From JBOGWY01 sp050694015 (GTDB lineage: Bacteria > Actinomycetota > CADDZG01 > WHSQ01): a DNA stretch of 13,700 nt. Location: NCBI GenBank assembly GCA_050694015.1, contig JBOGWY010000271.1, positions 1 through 13,700 on the forward strand, read 5' to 3'. The notes beneath the pieces are model-generated. The model saw only the letters and a list, made by a program, of their open reading frames with translations, had not been told where the DNA came from and ran no database searches. This document shows positions 6,653 through 12,900 of the stretch, in pieces (position 1 is the stretch's first letter; every line of letters starts with the position of its first letter). Position numbers and translations under genes: made by a program.

Positions 6653-7774
6653 GTGAGCGCGTTAGACCAACTCGCTTCAGACGTCGCGCGCTTCAAGGCG
6701 GAGGTCTACGGGAAGCAACCTCAGGTGACCGCAACGGGCCGGGACTACTCTCGGCTCGGGTCACTCGAGGGTTTCGATCACCTCATCAACGAGACCCTGT
6801 TGCCGTCGGCCGCGTTCAGGCTCGTGCGCGACGGCACGCCCGTACCGGTGCGCGCCTACACGAAGACGTTCGGTAAGCGGGATCCGATCCGCGTCGCCGA
6901 TCCGGCTCTCGTCTTCGACTGGTTCGGCGACGGCGCCACGATCATCCTCGAGAGCCTGCATCGCTACTCGCCGCCGTTGCGTGAGTTCTGTCGCGCCCTC
7001 GAGGGCGAGCTGCGGCACGCGACGCAGGTCAACGCGTACATCACGCCGCCGGGCGCTCAGGGCTTCGCGACGCACGTCGACTCTCACGACGTCTTCGTCG
7101 CGCAGGTGTTCGGCCGCAAGCGGTGGATGGTCTACGGCGCCGACGACGTCGAGGGTGAGCGCGCCCCGCTGATCGAGCGCCATCTCGAGGTCGGAGACTG
7201 CCTTTACATCCCCAAGGGTTTCCCCCACGCAGCCGCGACGACCGCGTCGGCGTCCGCGCATCTGACCATCGGGATCCTCCCAACGAAGTGGTCACAGTTC
7301 GAGAAGGAGCTGACGTCCCTGTTGCGGGAGCGCGGCGAGGACGTGATCCCTCCCGCCGAGGTCGAGGCGTCGCATCCGCAGGCGATGGCCGGACGGTTGA
7401 TCGACGAGATGCGAACCAAGCTCGACGAGGTGAGCGAGGACGAGCTCACCCAGCGCCTCGCCCGCGTCTTTGTGACGTCGCGACACCACTCGCTCGGCGG
7501 TCAGCTGCAGCGCGTCCTCGACGCGCGCGAGGTCGCCGATCCCGACGAGGTCGTGACGCGCACCGAATGGGCGCGCTTCGACCGCGACGACGAGGTGATC
7601 GTGATCCTGCCCGATAGGGAACTGCGCTTCAGCGCCCGCCTCGCCCCGGCCCTCGACGTCATCCTCCAGGACGGCCCTTTCCGTGTCATCGACCTCAAGC
7701 CGCATCTCGACGAGGACGAGCGACGCGCGATGGTGGCGCGGCTGCTCAAGGAAGGCCTGTTGGAACTTACGTGA
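6653..7774 (+). CDS. JmjC/cupin Fe(II)- and 2-oxoglutarate-dependent hydroxylase (ribosomal-oxygenase type)
   Basis: A 373-residue protein of the cupin_4/JmjC group that includes YcfD, MINA and NO66, enzymes that hydroxylate side chains of proteins using iron, O2 and 2-oxoglutarate. The core reads VNAYITPPGAQGFATHVDSHDVF (126-148), Q151, GRKRW (154-158), and LYIPKGFPHAA (184-194). His141, Asp143 and His192 form the expected iron triad. An all-alpha dimer-like region follows (about 215-290), and the C-terminal ~60 residues (DREL..., LDEDERRAMVARLLKEGLLEL) look like the winged-helix domain of this family. The start is GTG 6653, 21 bases after the small peptide gene. Its stop overlaps the next gene's start as GTGA. 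Known relatives act on ribosomal proteins. Here the adjacent Asp-rich peptide is the attractive substrate, which is inference from context. Confidence 0.9.
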   Translation: MSALDQLASDVARFKAEVYGKQPQVTATGRDYSRLGSLEGFDHLINETLLPSAAFRLVRDGTPVPVRAYTKTFGKRDPIRVADPALVFDWFGDGATIILESLHRYSPPLREFCRALEGELRHATQVNAYITPPGAQGFATHVDSHDVFVAQVFGRKRWMVYGADDVEGERAPLIERHLEVGDCLYIPKGFPHAAATTASASAHLTIGILPTKWSQFEKELTSLLRERGEDVIPPAEVEASHPQAMAGRLIDEMRTKLDEVSEDELTQRLARVFVTSRHHSLGGQLQRVLDAREVADPDEVVTRTEWARFDRDDEVIVILPDRELRFSARLAPALDVILQDGPFRVIDLKPHLDEDERRAMVARLLKEGLLELT

Positions 7775-8658
7775 GGGTTCCATCATGCTCGTCCGTCTCG
7801 TCGGCGCTGGGCGAACCCATTTCGGGCACCGCGTCGCAGGTGCGGCGGTGGCTGCTGATCGAGGATCCGGGTCCGTGGGGTTACGACGCGCTCGCGCACA
7901 ACGGAGTGCCGCGTCCGCTCCTCGACCAGTTGCGTGCGTGGGCCCGGACCGTATCGACGCGTCCCATCCTGATCCGGCGAGGGCCGACGCGCACTAAAGG
8001 CGCACGCACCATCTATCTCGCGAGTTCCCTGCCCGGCAACCAGTGGATCTCCGAGACCTCATCGGACGATCTCGACGCGATCCTCGCGGTGGACAACGAA
8101 TCGTTCACGTCCGGGAACGTCCCCGGGCGGCGGGTCGAGAGGCTGTACCTGGTCTGCACCCACGGCCGTCACGATCGCTGCTGTTCGGTCCGCGGCAATC
8201 CCGTGTCGCGCGTGATGTGCGCGGAGAAGACCGATGCCAGTTGGGAGTGCTCCCACATCGGTGGCGACCGCTTTGCTGCGAACGTCCTCTGTCTTCCCGG
8301 CGGCGCGTACTTCGGGCGGGTTCCGAAGGAGGACGCCGTGCGGGTCACCGACGACTACGAGAGCGGCACGCTGGACCTCGAGTACTTCCGGGGCTGGAGC
8401 TCGTGGCCGTTCGCGGTACAGGCCGCGGAGATCGCGGCTCGCGAGCAGCTCGACCTGACGCGCATCGAAGACGTCACGCCCGATACGTGGGAGAAGACCG
8501 CGGACTCCGAGCTGAGCGTGCGCCTTTCGACGACCAAGTTCGGCCCGCTCGACGTGAAGGTGCGCCTGCGCTCGAGTCCGGACGAGTTCTACCTGACGTG
8601 CCGGGCCGAACACCGCTCCCGCCCGAAACTATTCGAGATCGACCCGATCACCGTCTAA
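7771..8658 (+). CDS. Suc_Fer-family thioredoxin-like ferredoxin
   Basis: A 295-residue protein of the sucrase/ferredoxin-like family (PF06999), thioredoxin-fold proteins related to yeast Apd1 and Aim32 that hold a [2Fe-2S] cluster. Diagnostic segments are CSSVSSALGEPISGTA (6-21) with WLLIEDPGPWG (27-37), LVCTHGRHDRCC (127-138), and WECSHIGGDRFAANVLCLPGG (158-178). Candidate ligands are Cys129, Cys137/Cys138, Cys160 and His162. The HxGGH motif usual in the family appears here as HIGGD (162-166), so a likely second histidine is Asp166. GTG 7771 overlaps the JmjC stop as GTGA, indicating coupled translation and joint function. It might feed electrons to, or keep reduced, the JmjC enzyme's iron, but JmjC enzymes do not strictly need a ferredoxin, so this role is speculative. 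There is no signal peptide. Confidence 0.88.
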   Translation: MRVPSCSSVSSALGEPISGTASQVRRWLLIEDPGPWGYDALAHNGVPRPLLDQLRAWARTVSTRPILIRRGPTRTKGARTIYLASSLPGNQWISETSSDDLDAILAVDNESFTSGNVPGRRVERLYLVCTHGRHDRCCSVRGNPVSRVMCAEKTDASWECSHIGGDRFAANVLCLPGGAYFGRVPKEDAVRVTDDYESGTLDLEYFRGWSSWPFAVQAAEIAAREQLDLTRIEDVTPDTWEKTADSELSVRLSTTKFGPLDVKVRLRSSPDEFYLTCRAEHRSRPKLFEIDPITV

Positions 8659-8719
8659 CTGTTTTGTGAGCACATAGCCGCGTTTTCACGCCTGCGACTG
8701 CAGAAGAAATGGGTGCCGA
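8659..8719. other. 61-bp convergent gap without a clear terminator
   Basis: Between the Suc_Fer stop and the early stop of the fused monooxygenase. It is relatively AT-rich, with gttttgtgag and cgttttcacg as a weak imperfect inverted pair (stem of about 4 bases, 8666-8689). This is too short to call a terminator. It may be the junction where the monooxygenase lost its 3' end. Confidence 0.4.
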
Positions 8720-10840
8720 CTAGCATCGAAGCAGGCAGAGGTCGGCGCGGCCCCCGGCTACCAACGTGTTCACCCTGTCGATGGTCGTGATGTCGCCGGT
8801 CGCGAGCGTGGGGATCTTCACCTGGTTGCGGATCCGTTCGGCGTAATGCGTGAGGAAGTAGGGGTCGTAGCGGGGCCGCATGGCGGCGGTCGTCTGGCCC
8901 GCGACGACGCGGATCACGTCGCACCCGTGCTCCTTGAGGGTGTGAGCGATCGCGACCGCGTCCTGCAGCGATGACCCGCCGCGCGCCCAGTCGCTCCCGC
9001 TGAGTGCCACACCGAGAGGCCGTTCCGACGGCCACGCCGCGCGCACGGCATCGAACACCTCGAGCGGGTAACGAAGGCGGTCCCCGACCTCGCCGCTGTA
9101 GTCGTCGTCCCTCCTGTTCGTCAGCGGCGAGAGGAACGAGGCGAGCAGGTAGCCGTGGCCCATGTGCAGCTCGAGGAGATCAAACGCGGCCCCGGCAGTG
9201 CGGCGCGCGGCCATCACGAAATCCTCGATCACGTGCTCCATCCGCTCCCGGTCGATCTCGACGGCGGGCGTGCTGCGCGACGAGTACGTCATCGGGCTGG
9301 CGGCGATCGGTGTCCACGCGTGGGGATCGTCGATCGCGACGTCCACGGCACGATCGCGAGGCCGCGTGGAGCCGCGGGGGCCGGAGTGACTGAGCGTGCA
9401 TGCGACCGCGACGAGCTCGCTGCGACGGATGGCGCGGACCTCGTCCCCCCACGCGTCGGTATGGCCGTCGCTATAGAGCCCGCCGCAACCCGGCGTGATG
9501 CGTCCGTGCGCGGAGACCGCGACGGTGTCGGTGAAGATCAGCCCGGCCCCCGACATCGCGATCGCGTCGAACAGCCCTCGGCGCGGGAACCCCTCCACGG
9601 AGTCGTAGTAGGGGTCTACCGCCACCGCGACGCGGTTCGGTAGGCGCAGCTTGCCGAGGTCGATCTGCGCGAACGCGGGCGGCGCGGCCAGTTCCCGGCG
9701 CCGTACTCGCGTCCGCTGGTCGAACCACCGGTCGACCGCGCCGACGAAGTGCGGATCGCGCACCCGAAGATCGTCGTAGTCGATCCGTCCGCTGCGAGAT
9801 AACAGATTGAACGCGAACTGCATCGGCTCCATGTCGCGGTAGATCGCGGTGTTCTCGAAGTAGTCCTGGCTCTGGCGGGCCGCGTCCTGGAACCGCTCGA
9901 CGCGGGGCTTGCGTTCGAGCTGGTACTCGACGAGCGCCGACGGGATGTCGGTCTTCGTCTCGAGCGCGTTCACTAGGGCGATCGAGTCTTCCATCGCGAG
10001 CTTCGTGCCCGACCCGATCGAGAAGTGGGCCGTGTGCGCGGCGTCGCCGACGAGCACGATCTTGTCGTGGCTCCACGTCCGGTTCGTCAACGTGAGGAAG
10101 TTGATCCACTTCGAGTTGTTGGACACGAGCTTGTGTCCCCGCAGGTCGTCTGCGAAGAGCGCCTCGCAGTACGCGATGCTCGTCGCTTCGTCGGCCTCGT
10201 CGAGTCCGGCCTTGCGCCACGAATCCTCGTCGCATTCGACGATGAAAGTGCTCATCGTCCCGGCGAACGGGTACGCGTGCGCCTGGAAGTAGCCGTGTTC
10301 GTTGTCGCGGAACGCGAACGTGAAGGAATCGAAGACGCGGTCGGTGCCGAACCAGATGTAGCGCGCCCGCCCCTCTTCGAACCGCGGACGGAACACCTCC
10401 GCGTGAGCCCCTCGCACCATGCTGTTGACTCCGTCGGCCGCCACGATGAGGTCGTAGTCTTCGAGCGCGTCGGGGCCCTTTACCTCGGTCTCGAAGTTCA
10501 GCGCGACGCCCAGCTCGGCGCAGCGTGCCTGCAAAAGGCCCAGGAGCGTCCGGCGCGCGATGCCCGAGAACACCTGACCCCCGCACCGGATCACCTGGTC
10601 CCGATAACGCAGGTCGATCGCGTCCCAGATGATGAAGTCGTCGGTGATCTGCGTGTAGGTCTTGTAGTCGGCCTCGCGGAACGAGGTCAGGCTCCGGTCG
10701 GAGAACACCACGCCCCAGCCGTAGGTCGCGCCAGCGGGGTTGCGCTCGAAGACCGCGACGTCCGCATCGGGTTGCGCCTTCTTCAGAAGCAACGAGAAGT
10801 ACAGACCCGCCGGACCTCCACCGACGACCGCGACCCTCAT
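8720..10840 (-). CDS. Fused FAD monooxygenase/OYE-like reductase (2-aminobenzoyl-CoA or salicylyl-CoA type), C-terminally truncated
   Basis: A 706-residue two-enzyme fusion. Residues 1-385 are an aromatic-ring FAD hydroxylase: GGGPAG (7-12), FSDRSLTSF (46-54), AADG (134-137), and GDAAHTAHFSIGSG (265-278). Residues 390-706 are an old-yellow-enzyme-like FMN barrel: LGKLRLPNR (395-403), GRITPGCGGLYSD (446-458), LSHSGPRGSTR (483-493), LLELHMGHGYLL (555-566), FLSPLTNRRDDDYSG (569-583). Relatives (ACMR of anthranilate breakdown, SdgC of salicylate breakdown) hydroxylate, and sometimes reduce, the ring of an aromatic CoA thioester. The start is ATG 10840, overlapping the LLM gene stop as ATGA; a frame running upstream to 10921 lies inside that gene. 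The protein ends abruptly after GGRADLC, before the usual ARPHL..DP..TLHAA tail, lacking about 40 residues needed to finish the FMN phosphate site. The FMN half may be inactive. Confidence 0.87.
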   Translation of the reverse strand: MRVAVVGGGPAGLYFSLLLKKAQPDADVAVFERNPAGATYGWGVVFSDRSLTSFREADYKTYTQITDDFIIWDAIDLRYRDQVIRCGGQVFSGIARRTLLGLLQARCAELGVALNFETEVKGPDALEDYDLIVAADGVNSMVRGAHAEVFRPRFEEGRARYIWFGTDRVFDSFTFAFRDNEHGYFQAHAYPFAGTMSTFIVECDEDSWRKAGLDEADEATSIAYCEALFADDLRGHKLVSNNSKWINFLTLTNRTWSHDKIVLVGDAAHTAHFSIGSGTKLAMEDSIALVNALETKTDIPSALVEYQLERKPRVERFQDAARQSQDYFENTAIYRDMEPMQFAFNLLSRSGRIDYDDLRVRDPHFVGAVDRWFDQRTRVRRRELAAPPAFAQIDLGKLRLPNRVAVAVDPYYDSVEGFPRRGLFDAIAMSGAGLIFTDTVAVSAHGRITPGCGGLYSDGHTDAWGDEVRAIRRSELVAVACTLSHSGPRGSTRPRDRAVDVAIDDPHAWTPIAASPMTYSSRSTPAVEIDRERMEHVIEDFVMAARRTAGAAFDLLELHMGHGYLLASFLSPLTNRRDDDYSGEVGDRLRYPLEVFDAVRAAWPSERPLGVALSGSDWARGGSSLQDAVAIAHTLKEHGCDVIRVVAGQTTAAMRPRYDPYFLTHYAERIRNQVKIPTLATGDITTIDRVNTLVAGGRADLCLLRC

Positions 10841-11691
10841 CCGATCGCCGCCAGGACGTCGGCGAGACGGTCGACCTGCTCGAGCTCGGCGACCGCAGGC
10901 ATGAGGACGAGCTCCTCGCACCCGGCCTCGGCGTAGCCGCGCACGAACTGCGCGACCGCTTGAGGCGTCGCGAGCATCCCTTCGGCGATGCGCTCCGCGA
11001 AGGGTCCCGTAAAGGCGTAGTAGTGGCGCATGTACTCGCGTCCCTGGGCCACATCGTCGTCGTCACCGAGCGCGAAGTAACCCTGCGCCCACAAAGCGGG
11101 TTCGCCGACGCGGCCGAGATCACTCCACGCGGTTCGCATCCGCGCGACGGCGCGCTCGAACGTGCGCGGGGGACCGCCCCCGTGGACGTAACCGTCGGCG
11201 TAGCGCGCCGCACGGTACAGCGCGGCATCGTTGCCCCCGCCGATGAGGACGCGCGGCCCCCACCCCGAGTCGGTGAGACGCCCGACCTCGTCGCGCTCCC
11301 ACAACGCGCGCAGGTCTGCGAGCTGCTCGGTCAGGGCGTCGCCGCGACCGCGCGCCGGCGCGCCCGTCGCCGTGTAGTCCTCGACGCGCGCTCCCACACC
11401 GAGACCCAGCGTGAAACGGCCGTCCGAGATCGCGTCGATCGTGGCCGCCTCCTTCGCCAGCACCCCGTTGTTACGCAACGGCCCGATGACCACCATCGTG
11501 ACGAGGCCGATGTTTGTCGTCACCGCGGCCGCTCCGGCCACCGCGGCGATCGGGTCGTAGGACTCGTAGCGCGTGCGATCCACAACCCCGAGGCTCGAGA
11601 AGTCCCTCTCGTCGGCACGCTGTGCCCACGCGATCAACGTCTCCGGAGGAGTCCCCGGCACTGCGGTGGGCAGACCGATGCCAACGTTCAC
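10837..11691 (-). CDS. Luciferase-like (LLM class) flavin or F420-dependent oxidoreductase
   Basis: A 284-residue TIM-barrel protein of the bacterial luciferase superfamily (PF00296), cytoplasmic. Motifs: NVGIGLPTA at the N-terminus, DAISDGRFTLGLGVG (86-100), which is the family signature loop, and VLIGGGNDAALYRAARYADGYVHGG (roughly 148-172), the cofactor phosphate region. Length is usual for short actinobacterial members. Cofactor (FMN or F420) and substrate cannot be told from motifs, but F420 is available, since fgd is in the same window. It begins at GTG 11691, 6 bases after a TAACTT box, so it is probably leaderless. Its stop overlaps the start of the fused monooxygenase, tying it to aromatic acyl-CoA metabolism, perhaps as an accessory reductase or monooxygenase. 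Confidence 0.88.
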   Translation of the reverse strand: MNVGIGLPTAVPGTPPETLIAWAQRADERDFSSLGVVDRTRYESYDPIAAVAGAAAVTTNIGLVTMVVIGPLRNNGVLAKEAATIDAISDGRFTLGLGVGARVEDYTATGAPARGRGDALTEQLADLRALWERDEVGRLTDSGWGPRVLIGGGNDAALYRAARYADGYVHGGGPPRTFERAVARMRTAWSDLGRVGEPALWAQGYFALGDDDDVAQGREYMRHYYAFTGPFAERIAEGMLATPQAVAQFVRGYAEAGCEELVLMPAVAELEQVDRLADVLAAIG

Positions 11692-11697
11692 GCAGTC

Positions 11698-11703
11698 AAG
11701 TTA
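11698..11703 (-). promoter_or_regulatory. -10 box of a leaderless promoter for the LLM-monooxygenase operon
   Basis: TAACTT on the minus strand fits TANNNT and is followed by exactly six bases before GTG 11691. No Shine-Dalgarno sequence is present. Any -35 would fall on the opposing -10 box. Confidence 0.55.
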
Positions 11704-11721
11704 GCAAGGAGCTTCGTCGGG

Positions 11722-11727
11722 TAGCGT
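11722..11727 (+). promoter_or_regulatory. -10 box of a leaderless promoter for the acyl-CoA dehydrogenase operon
   Basis: TAGCGT fits TANNNT and is followed by exactly six bases before GTG 11734. An AAGGAG-like stretch at 11706-11711 is too far upstream to serve this start. The implied -35 position (11699-11704) overlaps the divergent -10 box. Confidence 0.55.
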
Positions 11728-11733
11728 GGTCGT

Positions 11734-12900
11734 GTGGAAACGCCGAACGCGCTCGACTTCCTCGGCCTGGACGCCGAGCTCTCTGACGAAGAGCGGATGA
11801 TCCGGGACAGCGTGCGGCAATTCGTGAAAGATCGCGTGCTCCCGGACATCGAGAAGTGGTTCGACGTGGGCGAGTTCCCGCATGAGGTCGCCACCGAGCT
11901 TGGCTCCCTAGGCCTCCTGGGCATGCATCTCGAGGGTTACGGCTGCGCCGGCACGAACGCGGTCAGTTACGGACTCGCGTGCATGGAGCTCGAAGCGGGC
12001 GACTCCGGCTTCCGCAGCTTCGTGTCGGTCCAGGGCAGTCTCGCGATGTTCCCGATCTGGAAGTTTGGGTCGGAGGAGCAGAAGCAGCAGTGGTTACCGA
12101 AGATGGCCGCGGGCGAAGCGATCGGATGCTTCGGTCTCACCGAGCCCGATCGCGGCAGCGATCCCGCGAGCATGCGCGCGACCGCCAGGCGCGACGGCGA
12201 CGACTGGATCCTCAACGGCAACAAGATGTGGATCACCAACGGGGGCATCGCCGACGTCGCCGTGGTGTGGGCCCGCGCGGAAGAAGGTGTGCGAGGTTTC
12301 CTCGTCCCGCGCTCTGCGAAGGGGTTCGAGACCCGCGACATCCACCGCAAGCTCTCGCTGCGCGCGTCGGTGACCTCCGAGTTGATCCTCGACGACTGCC
12401 GGTTGCCGGCCGACGCCGTGCTGCCGGATGTAACCGGGATGCGCGGTCCGCTGTCGTGTCTGAACGAGGCGCGCTTCGGCATCGTGTGGGGCGCGATGGG
12501 GGCCGCGCGCGCGTGCTACGAGGCCGCGCTCGAGTACTCGAAGACGCGCATCCAGTTCGACAAACCGATCGGTGCGTTCCAGCTGACGCAGAAGAAGCTC
12601 GTGGACATGCTCGTCGAGATCAACAAGGGCACGCTGCTCGCCCTTCACCTCGGACGTCGCAAGGACGCCGGCACGCTCGACCCGCGTCACGTGAGCCTCG
12701 GCAAGCTCAACAACGTGCGCGAGGCGATAGCGATCGCGCGGGAGGCCCGCACGATCCTCGGTGCGAACGGCATCACGCTCGAATACCCGGTGATCCGGCA
12801 CGCGAACAACCTCGAGTCCGTCCTCACCTACGAGGGCACCAGCGAGATACACACACTGATCCTCGGCGAGGCCATCACGGGTCTCCGCGCGTTCAACTGA
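11734..12900 (+). CDS. gcdH: Acyl-CoA dehydrogenase, glutaryl-CoA dehydrogenase-like
   Basis: A 388-residue FAD enzyme. Glutaryl-CoA dehydrogenase oxidises and decarboxylates glutaryl-CoA to crotonyl-CoA, passing electrons to electron-transfer flavoprotein. The sequence follows that subfamily: GFRSFVSVQGSLAMFPI (92-108) with Arg94, the residue that binds the substrate carboxylate, GCFGLTEPDRGSDPASM (131-147), WITNGGIADVAVVWAR (166-181), GPLSCLNEARFGIVWGAMGA (238-257), and IRHANNLESVLTYEGTSEIH (354-373) with Glu367 as catalytic base. Arg94 and the TYEGT motif separate it from straight-chain acyl-CoA dehydrogenases. The start is GTG 11734, probably leaderless. The stop overlaps the next start as TGATG. 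The divergent ring-hydroxylase operon suggests a role in lower aromatic acyl-CoA breakdown, and a non-glutaryl dicarboxyl-CoA substrate is possible. Confidence 0.9.
   Translation: METPNALDFLGLDAELSDEERMIRDSVRQFVKDRVLPDIEKWFDVGEFPHEVATELGSLGLLGMHLEGYGCAGTNAVSYGLACMELEAGDSGFRSFVSVQGSLAMFPIWKFGSEEQKQQWLPKMAAGEAIGCFGLTEPDRGSDPASMRATARRDGDDWILNGNKMWITNGGIADVAVVWARAEEGVRGFLVPRSAKGFETRDIHRKLSLRASVTSELILDDCRLPADAVLPDVTGMRGPLSCLNEARFGIVWGAMGAARACYEAALEYSKTRIQFDKPIGAFQLTQKKLVDMLVEINKGTLLALHLGRRKDAGTLDPRHVSLGKLNNVREAIAIAREARTILGANGITLEYPVIRHANNLESVLTYEGTSEIHTLILGEAITGLRAFN

Noticed and set aside
8666..8689. Rho-independent terminator between the convergent genes
   Set aside because: The inverted match is only about four bases with a long loop and no following T run.
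10841..10921. Upstream extension of the fused monooxygenase to 10921
   Set aside because: The extra 27 residues are out-of-frame reading inside the LLM gene. MRVAVVGGGPAG is the natural N-terminus and ATG 10840 forms an ATGA overlap.
9471..11228. Long open frame on the minus strand (585 codons)
   Set aside because: An out-of-frame shadow of the fused monooxygenase and LLM genes. Its start at 11228 lies within the LLM gene and the translation is Arg/Ala-rich without motifs.
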